The position numbers and the translations under genes were made by a program. 64,000 bases of DNA from Streptococcus suis (lineage in GTDB: Bacteria > Bacillota > Bacilli > Lactobacillales > Streptococcaceae), in contig JAKTNK010000004.1 of the NCBI GenBank assembly GCA_029593465.1, forward strand, positions 61,332 through 125,331. Direction: 5' to 3'. Shown piece by piece: positions 18,254 to 28,126 of the stretch (positions are counted from its first letter, which is position 1; each line of letters opens with the position of its first letter). The notes under the pieces were generated by a model that worked only from the letters and a program-made list of their open reading frames with translations, did not search any database and was not told the DNA's origin.

Positions 18254-18730
18254 GTGCGTTGTCCAAAATGTCATACTACAAAGTCAAGTGTTGTTGATAG
18301 TCGTCAAGCTGAAGAAGGGCTAACCATCAGAAGACGCCGTGAATGTGAGAACTGTCACAATCGTTTCACAACTTTTGAGCGAATTGAAGAATTACCGCTA
18401 TTGGTGATCAAAAAAGATGGGACACGAGAAGCGTTTTCACGAGATAAGATTCTTCATGGTATTATCATGAGTGCCCAAAAACGCCCTGTTTCCAGTGATG
18501 ATATTGAAAAAGTCATTAGCCAAATTGAGCAGACCATTCGTAGCCAGTATGAAAACGAAGTGTCAAGTACCGTCATTGGCAATATGGTGATGGATGCCTT
18601 AGCTGAGTTGGATGAGATTACGTATGTGCGCTTTGCCTCGGTTTATCGTAGTTTTAAGGACGTTGATGAGATTGAAGCCTTGCTGCAACAGATTACGAAG
18701 CGTGTGCGCGCGAAAAAGGGGCGTTCATGA
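18254..18730 (+). CDS. nrdR: Ribonucleotide reductase repressor NrdR
   Basis: The 158-residue repressor senses ATP/dATP and represses ribonucleotide reductase genes. It has a zinc ribbon made by RCPKCH near the N terminus and CENCHNRF, then an ATP-cone domain (about 49-139) starting [18 protein letters not shown]. The GTG at 18254 is the start because the family always begins M-R-C-P; a longer in-frame extension to 18188 lies upstream of any plausible site. Its stop overlaps the dnaB start by four bases, tying dNTP control to replication genes. Confidence 0.94.
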   Translation: MRCPKCHTTKSSVVDSRQAEEGLTIRRRRECENCHNRFTTFERIEELPLLVIKKDGTREAFSRDKILHGIIMSAQKRPVSSDDIEKVISQIEQTIRSQYENEVSSTVIGNMVMDALAELDEITYVRFASVYRSFKDVDEIEALLQQITKRVRAKKGRS

Positions 18731-19890
18731 AACCGATAGACGAATTTTTCTTTGTCAAAGGCAATGTTGTTGAGGGCTCTTCTATCTCTTTGATGCGGTG
18801 TTATTACCCTATCATCGGAGCAAATGCTTTTAGTCTCTATCATTTCTTGGTGGCCTTCAATGATGACGGTGCTAAAAAACACCATTTCTCAGAAGTGCTC
18901 AACCATACCATGTTTGGGATGACAACCTTTGAAGAGGCCTTGGCGGTTTTAACAGCTATGAATTTAGTGGATTTTTATCAGCACAGGAGTAGCTATCTGA
19001 TACAGTTAAAGTCCCCCTTGTCGTGTGAAGATTTCTTAAATAATGCCCTTTATCGGCAATTACTGGCTCGGAAAATTGGGGAAGTAGCTGTTGATGAGCT
19101 GAAGACGGTTCTTCCAGAAAGGGCTCAAAAACTCTCAAAACGTTTTTCGGATGTTTTTGATGATGACGGACAAGTTGATATCGCTAGAACAGCGAAAGCC
19201 GTAACCCCGACATTTGACTTAGAAGCTTTTAAAAATCTTATGAAACGAGACGGTCTGTCCTTTGGCCAAGAAGATAAGGATACCATCTCTTTGTATCGTT
19301 TTGCAGAGACTCATCAGTTAAGTTGGTACGACACCTACCTGTTAGCCAAGGAAACAGCTGTTGATTTAACCATTTCACTGTCACGTATGACCGCAAAAAA
19401 AAGCCAAGGCAGTGCGCAAGCGGCGTCAGCAGAAAACCTAACGCCACAAGAGCAAGTCATTGTCAAAGAAGCACGTGCTGATCGTTCGCCAGTCTTTTTA
19501 GCCAAGGTCAAAAAAACACGCAATGCTTCAATCACCTATGACGAGCGGCAACTATTACTAGATTTAGCCAACAAAGGTTTTCTAGATGAGGTCATCAATA
19601 TTATCATTCTTTACACCATCCTAAAAACGGACTCAGCGAACGTTAACCAAAAGTACGCCCTTAAAATTGCTAATGATTTTGCTTACCGTCAGATTAACAC
19701 AGCTGAACTTGCTGTTTTAAGCATGAGGGAGTTCTCAAGCAAAAAATCTCAAAAAACCAAGCCCAAAGCTCAGAAGACAAACGTTCCCGAATGGAGCAAC
19801 CCAAACTACCAAAATCAGACTAGCCAAGAAGATAAAAAGAGGCTTGAAGAAGCCAAGCGTAGGGCTCTAGAGCGGCTTAGAAAGGATTGA
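18727..19890 (+). CDS. dnaB: Replication initiation and membrane attachment protein DnaB (Gram-positive type)
   Basis: The 387-residue protein belongs to the DnaB/DnaD family that, with DnaI, loads the replicative helicase at oriC and at stalled forks. It begins [12 protein letters not shown] and has an N-terminal winged-helix region and a DnaD-like C-terminal block (about 270-340, [21 protein letters not shown]). The tail is Lys/Gln-rich. It overlaps nrdR by four bases and ends three bases before dnaI. Confidence 0.9.
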   Translation: MKPIDEFFFVKGNVVEGSSISLMRCYYPIIGANAFSLYHFLVAFNDDGAKKHHFSEVLNHTMFGMTTFEEALAVLTAMNLVDFYQHRSSYLIQLKSPLSCEDFLNNALYRQLLARKIGEVAVDELKTVLPERAQKLSKRFSDVFDDDGQVDIARTAKAVTPTFDLEAFKNLMKRDGLSFGQEDKDTISLYRFAETHQLSWYDTYLLAKETAVDLTISLSRMTAKKSQGSAQAASAENLTPQEQVIVKEARADRSPVFLAKVKKTRNASITYDERQLLLDLANKGFLDEVINIIILYTILKTDSANVNQKYALKIANDFAYRQINTAELAVLSMREFSSKKSQKTKPKAQKTNVPEWSNPNYQNQTSQEDKKRLEEAKRRALERLRKD

Positions 19891-19893
19891 TAA

Positions 19894-20796
19894 ATGGAAA
19901 AAGTTGGACAAACCATACAGAAATCTGGACATGCTGGGCATTTTGACGCTAATAAGATCGCTCAGCTGATTCTAGCCGATCCAGCCGTGGCTAATTTTAT
20001 CAATGAGCACGGATTGAGCCAATCCGAAATCAAACGCAGCCTTCCTAAGTTCAATCAGTTTATTAATGAACGGCACAAGTTTCAAGAAGGAGCTGACACC
20101 TATAGTGCTAAAGGATATGAGCCGATTCTTACCATGAATGAGGGCTATGCAGATGTTAGCTATCTTGAGACACGTGCTTTAAAAGAAGCGCAGCGGCAAA
20201 AAGCAATTGAAAATCGTATCAATCTGGTCAGTTTGCCCAAGTCCTATAAAAGGATTGCTTTTGAGGATGTCTTGATTGATGACACTGAGCGCTTAGAAGT
20301 GTATGAAACTTTGGTGGATTTTATCAGTCAATATCCTAATCCAGACCAAAAAGGCCTCTATCTTTACGGAGACATGGGCATAGGAAAGTCTTTCTTGATG
20401 GCTGCACTAGCCCATGAGCTATCTGAAAAGAAAGGTGCTGAGACAACCCTTCTTCATTACCCCAGTTTTACGATTGATATTAAAAATGCCATCAAGACGG
20501 CCTCGGTCAAAGATGAGATTGACGCTGTGAAAACCAGTGATGTGCTCATTTTAGATGATATCGGTGCCGAACAGACCTCAGCTTGGATACGTGATGAGGT
20601 CTTGCAAGTTATTCTTCAATACCGGATGCAGGAGAATCTACCGACCTTCTTCACCTCCAATTACAGTTTTGCTGACTTAGAAAGAAAGCTAGCGAGCAGT
20701 CGTCATGGCGATGAAACCTGGCAAGCCAAGCGCGTCATGGAACGAGTGCAGTATCTTGCCAAGGAAATCCATTTGCAAGGTGAAAATAGAAGATAG
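19894..20796 (+). CDS. dnaI: Primosomal helicase loader DnaI
   Basis: The 300-residue AAA+ ATPase loads the ring helicase onto DNA. Walker A is GDMGIGKSF near residue 160, Walker B VLILDDIGAE near 218, and FTSNYSF is sensor 1. The N-terminal 100 residues form the helicase-binding part. It is co-transcribed with nrdR and dnaB; der follows after 49 bases. Confidence 0.93.
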   Translation: MEKVGQTIQKSGHAGHFDANKIAQLILADPAVANFINEHGLSQSEIKRSLPKFNQFINERHKFQEGADTYSAKGYEPILTMNEGYADVSYLETRALKEAQRQKAIENRINLVSLPKSYKRIAFEDVLIDDTERLEVYETLVDFISQYPNPDQKGLYLYGDMGIGKSFLMAALAHELSEKKGAETTLLHYPSFTIDIKNAIKTASVKDEIDAVKTSDVLILDDIGAEQTSAWIRDEVLQVILQYRMQENLPTFFTSNYSFADLERKLASSRHGDETWQAKRVMERVQYLAKEIHLQGENRR

Positions 20797-20845
20797 GTAT
20801 CATCTTTGCACCCATCATATCTAAATCAAGAAATAAGGAGGCAAT

Positions 20846-22156
20846 ATGTCTTTGCCAACAGTTGCTATCGTCGGGCGTCCAAATGTTGGAAAATCGACGC
20901 TTTTTAACCGTATCGCAGGAGAACGCATTTCTATCGTGGAAGATGTTGAAGGCGTCACACGCGACCGTATTTATACTAGTGCCGAGTGGCTTAACCGCCA
21001 ATTTTCGTTGATTGATACAGGCGGTATTGATGATGTTGATGCCCCATTTATGGAGCAAATCAAACATCAGGCCGATATTGCTATGACAGAAGCAGACGTG
21101 ATTGTGTTTGTCGTTTCAGCTAAGGAAGGGGTCACGGATGCAGATGAATACGTGGCGCGTATCCTTTATAAAACCCATAAGCCGGTTATTTTAGTGGTGA
21201 ATAAAGTTGATAACCCTGAAATGCGTGCCGAAATCTATGATTTTTACACATTGGGTCTAGGTGACCCCTACCCTGTGTCATCCGTTCACGGTATCGGTAC
21301 AGGAGATGTGCTAGATGCGATTGTGACGAATCTGCCGACAGAGCACGAAGCGGAAAATCCAGACATCATCAAGTTTAGTTTGATTGGCCGTCCAAATGTG
21401 GGCAAATCCAGTTTAATCAATGCCATTTTGGGTGAAGAGCGTGTGATTGCCAGTCCAATTGCAGGAACAACCCGTGATGCTATTGACACTCATTTTATAG
21501 ACAGCGAGGGTCAAGAGTACACCATGATTGACACCGCTGGGATGCGCAAGTCAGGCAAGATTTACGAAAATACAGAGAAATATTCGGTCATGCGTTCCAT
21601 GCGGGCTATCGACCGTTCAGATGTTGTTTTGATGGTGCTGAATGCCGAAGAAGGCATTCGGGAATACGACAAGCGTATTGCTGGTTTTGCCCATGAAGCT
21701 GGAAAAGGCATTATCATCGTGGTTAACAAGTGGGACACTATTAAAAAGGATAATCATACCGTTAGCCAATGGGAAGCCGATATTCGTGACCAGTTCCAAT
21801 TTCTTTCTTATGCGCCGATTATCTTTGTTTCCGCAGAAACCAAGCAACGCCTCAATAAACTACCTGAGATGATTAAGCGTATCAGTGAAAGTCAAAATCG
21901 TCGGATACCATCAGCTGTTCTTAACGATGTTATCATGGATGCTATTGCCATCAATCCAACTCCGACAGACAAAGGGAAACGCCTGAAGATTTTTTACGGC
22001 ACACAAGTTGCGGTTAAACCACCAACCTTTGTCATTTTTGTCAATGAAGAAGAACTGATGCACTTCTCCTATATGCGATTCTTAGAAAATCAAATTCGAG
22101 CAGCCTTTGGTTTTGAAGGGACCCCTATTCATTTGATTGCTCGAAAACGTAGTTAA
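20846..22156 (+). CDS. der: Ribosome-associated GTPase Der (EngA)
   Basis: The 436-residue protein has two tandem GTPase domains, each with GRPNVGKS (G1), DTGG or DTAGM (G3) and NKVD or NKWD (G4), and a C-terminal KH-like domain (about 355-436). Der acts in 50S subunit maturation and is essential. A clear AAGGAGG site precedes ATG 20846, and a terminator follows. Confidence 0.96.
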   Translation: MSLPTVAIVGRPNVGKSTLFNRIAGERISIVEDVEGVTRDRIYTSAEWLNRQFSLIDTGGIDDVDAPFMEQIKHQADIAMTEADVIVFVVSAKEGVTDADEYVARILYKTHKPVILVVNKVDNPEMRAEIYDFYTLGLGDPYPVSSVHGIGTGDVLDAIVTNLPTEHEAENPDIIKFSLIGRPNVGKSSLINAILGEERVIASPIAGTTRDAIDTHFIDSEGQEYTMIDTAGMRKSGKIYENTEKYSVMRSMRAIDRSDVVLMVLNAEEGIREYDKRIAGFAHEAGKGIIIVVNKWDTIKKDNHTVSQWEADIRDQFQFLSYAPIIFVSAETKQRLNKLPEMIKRISESQNRRIPSAVLNDVIMDAIAINPTPTDKGKRLKIFYGTQVAVKPPTFVIFVNEEELMHFSYMRFLENQIRAAFGFEGTPIHLIARKRS

Positions 22157-22160
22157 GATT

Positions 22161-22186
22161 AAAAAAGCGACCTCAGTCGCTTTTTT
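22161..22186 (+). terminator. Terminator after der
   Basis: AAAAAAGCGA/TCGCTTTTTT, a 10-bp stem with a 6-base loop, ends in a T run; it may work in both directions. Confidence 0.9.
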
Positions 22187-22334
22187 AGGTTTCTAGACCT
22201 TAAAGCCTCGATGAGACTTTCCCAAAATTAGCCTACGAAGTGAGTTGCTTTTTGATATAATAAAAGGATAGATAATGTGCGACCTCTAGTCAGATAGAGG
22301 CAACAACGGGGATTGTATGAGAGGATAAACGGTT

Positions 22335-25300
22335 ATGGTAAAACTAATCCCAGGTCGCATTCGTAATCAAGGTATCGCCTTGTACGAAGCAGGTTTGGTT
22401 TCGATAATAGCTCAAGGAGATGCAACGGTGACCGCACGTGTGGACAATGTACAGATCAACTATGCTTTGGACGATCAAGACATCGACTGTCAATGTCGCT
22501 TTTTTCAAGAAAAATCCTACTGTGAACACTTAGCAGCAGTGGAGTATTTTTTGAAGCATAATCCAGAAGGTCAAGAGTTGCTAAATAGCCTATCACAAGA
22601 AAGACAAGAAGCTCAGAAGCGTGTGGAGAGACAATCGTTTGGTAGCTTATTTTTAGATACTCTAACGATGAACGAGAGCCAACAAGAGCACTTTAGCTTG
22701 AGTGCTGAAGGGGAACAAAGTTCGTATGCTAATGAGATTTGGTGGACGCTTCGCATCAGACGATTACCAGACCAGCGCAGCTATATTATTCGTGATATTC
22801 GAAGTTTTCTAAAACTGGTCAGTCAGGAATCCTACTATCAGATTGGCAAGCAGTATTATGAGCAACTCTCTTTGGGGCAGTTTGATGAAGCTAGTCAAGA
22901 GTTGATTGCCTTTTTATGGCGGTTGACACCGGATACTTCTGCGCAAGACTTAGCCTTTTTATTTCCCAATCAAGGGCGTCATTTAGGCATCCCATCCGGT
23001 TTCTTTGAAGAGGGTTTGACGCTTCTTAATGATCTTGCGGCATTCCGCTTAGGGATTGGCTCAAAAAGTTATAGCCATATTGCTGTGAGTTATTTGCGTC
23101 CAGAGCATGGCTTGGTTCGCTTCGAGGTGCTGGTTCATCAAAAGGCGATAGAGCTTAAAGTCATTGAAAAGCCATTTCTTACCTTTTTTGACCAGAGCTA
23201 TCTTTTTGAAAATGGCCATTTTTACGATTTGGATCGTAAACAACAAAAACTGCTAACGGCTTTAAAAACACTGCCTCTTGCGGATGACCTTGCTAGACAT
23301 GTCTTTTTTGAGTTAGATGAACAAGATAAACTAGCTGCTAGCCTATTAGACCTAAAACATTTAGGCCCGGTGGCAGCCCCTAAAGCATTTGACCAAAGGG
23401 ATTTTAAGGTTTCCTTTTCATTTGATGTCAAGGATGATCGTCTCTTGCTTTTAAACACCAGTTTAGTGATTGAAGGAACAGATTTTATTGTATCATCGCT
23501 AATGCAATTAAAAGAGCTACCGCTGGCTATCAATTATCGGGCGAAAGCACAATTGTTGGCAGTTATTGAGGAAGAAGGTTTTGGACATGGCTTGGGTGGG
23601 TCAAAGCTGCTAGCTTCACAGACAGACTTGGTAGATTTTTTCCAAAAAACCCTACCAAGATTTCGTCAACTAGGGACAGTAAAGCTTTCGGATGCTTTAA
23701 ATAGCCGTCAAGTTGTGGAGCATCCGCAGTTAAGAATTGAGCGTCAAGGTGGTCTTTTAGAGGTTTCTTTTGACTTTACCCAATTACAGGAAGAGGATAT
23801 TAACCAAGCTTTAGACGCTTTATTTGCTAACCAGTCTTATTTTATGGCTCCGTCTGGTCAGGTGGTCGTTTTTGATCAAGAGACTCAAAAAATCAGTAAA
23901 ACCTTAGAAGAACTGCGTGCAAGGCCTCTATCAGATGGACGTGTTCAACTCGATAGTCTTGCGGCTCTTCAGCTTTCAGAAGCGTTATCGGATTCTAATC
24001 AGGTAACGTTTTCACCAGATTTTGCACAACTGGCAAGAGACCTACGTCACCCAGAAGACTTTCCCCTACCAGAGATAAAGCTTAATGCAAGCTTGCGTGA
24101 TTATCAGCTGAGAGGGATTCAGTGGCTGTTAATGCTAAATCACTACGGTTTTGGTGGTATTTTAGCAGATGATATGGGATTGGGAAAAACCCTACAAACC
24201 ATTGCTTTTTTATCAGTCGTTTTGACAGAAGACTCCAAAGCCCTTATCTTAGCACCATCGAGTTTAATCTATAATTGGCAGGAGGAGTTTCATAAATTTG
24301 CTCCCAACCTGGACGTAGCAGTCTCTTACGGTTTAAAACCTGCTCGTAATCAAATCATCTCAGAAAACCATCAAATCACGATAACCAGTTACAGTTCTTT
24401 TCGTCAAGATTTCAAAGAGTATCAAGCGCTATCCTATGATTATCTGATTTTAGACGAAGCACAAGTGATTAAAAATACGCAAACCAAAATTGCTCACTAC
24501 CTCAGGCAATTTGAGGCTAGGCATTGTTTTGCCTTATCTGGGACTCCGATTGAAAATAAGTTATTGGAGATTTGGTCGATTTTTCAAATGGTTTTGCCAG
24601 GCTTGTTACCTAGCCAGAAGGTCTTTTTGCAATGGGATGCCAATCAGGTGTCGCGCTACATCAAGCCCTTTGTCTTAAGGCGTAAAAAAGAAGACGTTTT
24701 GCCAGAATTACCAGAGCTCACTGAAGTAACCTACCCGAATGAATTGGCTGATCGCCAAAAAGCCATTTATTTGGCGCAATTAAAGCAAATGCAAAGTCGC
24801 CTTCAAGAATCTGATGATGCTGACATTGATCGCCATAAAATCGAAATCCTATCAGGCATTACCCGATTACGACAAATCTGTGATACTCCCAGCCTCTTCA
24901 TGGATTATGATGGTGACAGTGGTAAGCTGAACAGCTTGCGTCAGCTGCTGTTGCAACTGCAAGAAAATGGGCATCGTGCATTGGTATTTTCACAGTTTCG
25001 AGGCATGCTAGATATTGCAGAGCAACTCTTAGCAGAGCTAGGGATGACCAGCTATAAGCTAACGGGCTCTACCCCAGCTAGCCAACGTCAGGAGATGACC
25101 AGGGCTTTCAATCTGGGATCGAGAGATGTTTTTCTAGTATCCCTAAAAGCAGGTGGTGTTGGTTTAAATCTAACAGGGGCAGACACGGTTATTTTGATTG
25201 ACCTATGGTGGAATCCAGCCGTTGAGATGCAAGCTATCAGTCGTGCCCATCGTCTTGGACAAAAGGCTAATGTCGAAGTTTATCGCCTCATCACGCGCGG

Positions 25301-25439
25301 AACAATAGAAGAAAAGATTTTGGCCTTACAAGAAGATAAGAAACACCTTGTCACAACAGTGTTAGATGGAAAGGAAACTAGATCTAGTTTGACGGTTGAT
25401 GATATTAAAGCCATTCTTGGAATAGCCAGTGACAGATAA
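22335..25439 (+). CDS. SNF2-family DEAD/DEAH helicase with SWIM zinc finger
   Basis: The 1034-residue protein has an N-terminal SWIM finger (CQC...YCEH near 54-70), a long middle region (DUF3670/SNF2-associated type) and a C-terminal SWI2/SNF2 motor: DDMGLGKT (motif I, about 616), LILDEAQVIKN (motif II), LSGTPIENKL (III) and ISRAHRLGQ (VI). Bacterial RapA/HepA relatives remodel RNA polymerase or DNA-protein complexes; the role here is not known. The start follows GAGGATAAACGGTT. This gene is conserved next to der in streptococci. Confidence 0.88.
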   Translation: MVKLIPGRIRNQGIALYEAGLVSIIAQGDATVTARVDNVQINYALDDQDIDCQCRFFQEKSYCEHLAAVEYFLKHNPEGQELLNSLSQERQEAQKRVERQSFGSLFLDTLTMNESQQEHFSLSAEGEQSSYANEIWWTLRIRRLPDQRSYIIRDIRSFLKLVSQESYYQIGKQYYEQLSLGQFDEASQELIAFLWRLTPDTSAQDLAFLFPNQGRHLGIPSGFFEEGLTLLNDLAAFRLGIGSKSYSHIAVSYLRPEHGLVRFEVLVHQKAIELKVIEKPFLTFFDQSYLFENGHFYDLDRKQQKLLTALKTLPLADDLARHVFFELDEQDKLAASLLDLKHLGPVAAPKAFDQRDFKVSFSFDVKDDRLLLLNTSLVIEGTDFIVSSLMQLKELPLAINYRAKAQLLAVIEEEGFGHGLGGSKLLASQTDLVDFFQKTLPRFRQLGTVKLSDALNSRQVVEHPQLRIERQGGLLEVSFDFTQLQEEDINQALDALFANQSYFMAPSGQVVVFDQETQKISKTLEELRARPLSDGRVQLDSLAALQLSEALSDSNQVTFSPDFAQLARDLRHPEDFPLPEIKLNASLRDYQLRGIQWLLMLNHYGFGGILADDMGLGKTLQTIAFLSVVLTEDSKALILAPSSLIYNWQEEFHKFAPNLDVAVSYGLKPARNQIISENHQITITSYSSFRQDFKEYQALSYDYLILDEAQVIKNTQTKIAHYLRQFEARHCFALSGTPIENKLLEIWSIFQMVLPGLLPSQKVFLQWDANQVSRYIKPFVLRRKKEDVLPELPELTEVTYPNELADRQKAIYLAQLKQMQSRLQESDDADIDRHKIEILSGITRLRQICDTPSLFMDYDGDSGKLNSLRQLLLQLQENGHRALVFSQFRGMLDIAEQLLAELGMTSYKLTGSTPASQRQEMTRAFNLGSRDVFLVSLKAGGVGLNLTGADTVILIDLWWNPAVEMQAISRAHRLGQKANVEVYRLITRGTIEEKILALQEDKKHLVTTVLDGKETRSSLTVDDIKAILGIASDR

Positions 25440-25441
25440 TT

Positions 25442-25470
25442 TTGAAAAAGTCAGTCCTTTAGTTTATAAT
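25442..25470 (+). promoter_or_regulatory. Promoter of the basic-protein gene and murC
   Basis: TTGAAA, a 17-base spacer and TATAAT form a strong promoter with a start near 25477. This rules out translation from the upstream in-frame ATG at 25475. Confidence 0.8.
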
Positions 25471-25498
25471 AGGAATGTTACAGAAAGGAAGTGAGCCT

Positions 25499-26155
25499 AT
25501 GAGTTCCAGACGACGTGCGTTTCCCTTAGTTCCTGATGATGAGCCAGTCATAGGACAATCAACGTCAATGCATCTCTATGAGAATGCGGATTTGATTACC
25601 AACATCCATGGGACTTACTATGACAAGGATTACGCCGCTGTAACGCCAGAGATAAGCTTTGTTCGTCAAACCAAGAGCGATGAAGCAATCAAAGACGAAA
25701 CAAAACCTCTGGAAAGAACAGCAGGACGCAGTTATGCCGAAGCAGCGCGTGAGAAAGCTAGAGATGATTTGCGACAAAAGAGACAGTTCTATGTCAATCA
25801 TGAATTAAAGCGGGCTCAACAGCCGACTAAAGCTCCCAAACGTGATACGCCTACTTCGCTTAAATCACAAGCACAGGGCTTGCACCAGTCTAAGACGACG
25901 AAAGCCGAAAAAAATAAACCCTCAGGTCGCCTAGAGGCCTTGGCTCGCGCTGCTCAAAAATTACATCAAGAGTCCTATATTTTAGTGGATCTTCCTAAGG
26001 TTTACCACAAACCAGAACCATCCAAGAGTAATAAACCGCAAAAAAACACATTTGACTTTTTAAAACGAAGTCAAGTTTATAACCACAAAGAAAGACAAGA
26101 ACGTCGTGAACGTCAAGTTGCACAAGAATTGAATTTGACTCGTTTTGACGATTAA
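25499..26155 (+). CDS. Conserved basic hypothetical protein
   Basis: The 218-residue protein is not recognised as a known family. It starts [16 protein letters not shown], is rich in Lys, Arg, Gln and Glu, has a predicted helical stretch (about 75-110), a disordered Thr/Ser/Lys middle, and no signal or membrane segment. ATG 25499 is chosen because AAAGGAAG precedes it and the promoter's start point lies downstream of the earlier ATG. It is 10 bases before murC, so the two are probably co-transcribed; a cell-wall or division link would be guesswork. Confidence 0.7.
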   Translation: MSSRRRAFPLVPDDEPVIGQSTSMHLYENADLITNIHGTYYDKDYAAVTPEISFVRQTKSDEAIKDETKPLERTAGRSYAEAAREKARDDLRQKRQFYVNHELKRAQQPTKAPKRDTPTSLKSQAQGLHQSKTTKAEKNKPSGRLEALARAAQKLHQESYILVDLPKVYHKPEPSKSNKPQKNTFDFLKRSQVYNHKERQERRERQVAQELNLTRFDD

Positions 26156-26165
26156 AGGAGTAACC

Positions 26166-27497
26166 ATGTCAAAAACCTACCATTTTATCGGAATCAAAGG
26201 CTCAGGAATGAGCGCTCTTGCCCTAATGTTGCACCAAATGGGGTATCAGGTGCAAGGTTCTGACGTTGACAAATATTATTTCACCCAACGTGGACTAGAA
26301 CAAGCCGGCATTCCTATCCTTAGTTTTTCAGAAGACAATATTACTGGTGATGTTGAATTGATTGCTGGAAATGCCTTTAGAGAAGATAATAATATTGAGG
26401 TTGCCAAGGCTATTGCTGCAGGTTATCCCTTTAAACGCTACCATGAGTTTCTTGGGCAATTCATGACCCAATTTACCAGTCTAGGTGTCGCTGGAGCCCA
26501 TGGCAAAACCTCGACAACAGGACTTTTAGCACATGTGATGAAAAACATCACTGATACCTCTTACTTGATTGGTGATGGGACAGGACGCGGGTCAGCTTCT
26601 AGTCAGTATTTTGTATTTGAGTCTGATGAGTATGAACGCCATTTCCGACCTTATCACCCTGCCTACTCTATTATCACCAATATCGATTTTGACCATCCAG
26701 ATTATTTTACGAGTGTTGATGATGTTTTTGCTGCCTTCAATGACTACGCTAAACAGGTCAAAAAAGCCCTCTTTGTCTTTGGTGAAGACCCTTACCTGCG
26801 TCGCTTGACCTCTCCAGCCCAAATCTATTATTACGGCTTTGAGGATACCAACGACTTCGTTGCAACAGACATCACTCGTACGGTGACAGGGTCTGATTTC
26901 ACAGTACTTTATAGGGGAGACTCATTAGGAAGCTTCCATGTTCCTGCTTTTGGTCGCCACAATATTCTCAATGCAACAGCAGTGATTGCCAATCTTTTCA
27001 TAGAAGGTTTTGATATGGCGCTTGTTGCAGAGCACCTAAAAACGTTCTCGGGCGTCAAGCGCCGTTTTACGGAGAAAAAAATCAATGACACGATTGTGAT
27101 TGATGATTTTGCACATCATCCAACCGAGATTATAGCTACCTTGGATGCTGCACGCCAAAAGTATCCGTCTAAAGAAATTGTTGCGATTTTCCAGCCTCAT
27201 ACCTTTACTCGTACCATTGCTTTATTGGATGAATTTGCTGCAGCTTTAAATGAAGCTGATGCGGTTTATTTGGCGCAAATTTATGGCTCAGCGCGTGAAG
27301 TGGATAAGGGTGATGTTAAAGTTGAGGACTTAGCAGAGCGTATTCATAAGCCAGCTCAAGTTATCACTGTTGACAACGTCTCTCCCTTGCTAAATCATGA
27401 CAATGCGGTTTACGTGTTTATGGGAGCAGGAGATATTCAATTATACGAGCGTTCTTTTGAAGAACTCTTGGCTAATTTGACTAAAAATAATCAATAA
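26166..27497 (+). CDS. murC: UDP-N-acetylmuramate-L-alanine ligase
   Basis: The 443-residue cytosolic ligase adds L-Ala to UDP-MurNAc, the first amino acid of the peptidoglycan stem. It has the N-terminal Rossmann domain ([13 protein letters not shown]), the ATP P-loop [10 protein letters not shown] near residue 110, and the Mur ligase motifs [10 protein letters not shown] and [11 protein letters not shown] 26166 is favoured over an in-frame upstream codon because AAAGGAGTAACC immediately precedes it. Confidence 0.95.
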   Translation: MSKTYHFIGIKGSGMSALALMLHQMGYQVQGSDVDKYYFTQRGLEQAGIPILSFSEDNITGDVELIAGNAFREDNNIEVAKAIAAGYPFKRYHEFLGQFMTQFTSLGVAGAHGKTSTTGLLAHVMKNITDTSYLIGDGTGRGSASSQYFVFESDEYERHFRPYHPAYSIITNIDFDHPDYFTSVDDVFAAFNDYAKQVKKALFVFGEDPYLRRLTSPAQIYYYGFEDTNDFVATDITRTVTGSDFTVLYRGDSLGSFHVPAFGRHNILNATAVIANLFIEGFDMALVAEHLKTFSGVKRRFTEKKINDTIVIDDFAHHPTEIIATLDAARQKYPSKEIVAIFQPHTFTRTIALLDEFAAALNEADAVYLAQIYGSAREVDKGDVKVEDLAERIHKPAQVITVDNVSPLLNHDNAVYVFMGAGDIQLYERSFEELLANLTKNNQ

Positions 27498-27543
27498 TAA
27501 AAACCAAAGAGCGTCAAGCTCTTTTTCTATCAGGAGAAGCAAC

Positions 27544-28041
27544 ATGGAAATCAGACATGCCCACTTAGAAGACTGGCCAGTGATTACCGCTATTGAGGCA
27601 GCCAATTTTTCACCCGAAGAAGCAACCAGTCCTGGGGCTATGAAAGAACATATCAAAATGATTGCCGATACGTTTTTGGTGGCGATTATAAACGATGAGA
27701 TAGCTGGCTATATTGAAGGCCCGGTTGTTTCCAATCGTTATGTGACCGATGATTTGTTCCATACCGCTCAATCAAATCCTAAAATGGGAGGTTTTATCGC
27801 CGTAACCAGTTTGTCGGTAGCGAGCACCTTTAAAGGACAAGGTATTGGGATTGCCCTCATTGCAGCTCTCAAAGACCTAGCAGTTGCCCAGCATAGACAA
27901 GGCATTAGTTTGACCTGTCATGATGATTTAATCGCTTATTATGAAATGAATGGATTTTCCAATGAAGGCGAATCAGACTCGGTCCACGGAGGTAGCCTCT
28001 GGTACAATATGGTCTGGGAGAATCCGTTTTATCAATATTAA
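27544..28041 (+). CDS. GNAT-family N-acetyltransferase
   Basis: The 165-residue protein has the GNAT fold with an acetyl-CoA binding loop SVASTFKGQGIGIALI (Q/R-x-x-G-x-G/A motif) near residue 98. The C-terminal YYEMNGF is typical of AANAT/RimI-like small-molecule acetyltransferases. Substrate unknown. It follows murC by 46 bases. Confidence 0.85.
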   Translation: MEIRHAHLEDWPVITAIEAANFSPEEATSPGAMKEHIKMIADTFLVAIINDEIAGYIEGPVVSNRYVTDDLFHTAQSNPKMGGFIAVTSLSVASTFKGQGIGIALIAALKDLAVAQHRQGISLTCHDDLIAYYEMNGFSNEGESDSVHGGSLWYNMVWENPFYQY

Positions 28042-28066
28042 AAATAGGTAACAACCCCTATATCCA

Positions 28067-28095
28067 TTGCTTTTCAAAGGCTTCTAGGATATAAT
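28067..28095 (+). promoter_or_regulatory. mltG promoter
   Basis: TTGCTT, a 17-base spacer and TATAAT, 31 bases before the TTG start of mltG. Confidence 0.75.
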
Positions 28096-28126
28096 AGCGG
28101 TTGATTACTATGTAGGAGGATCAGCT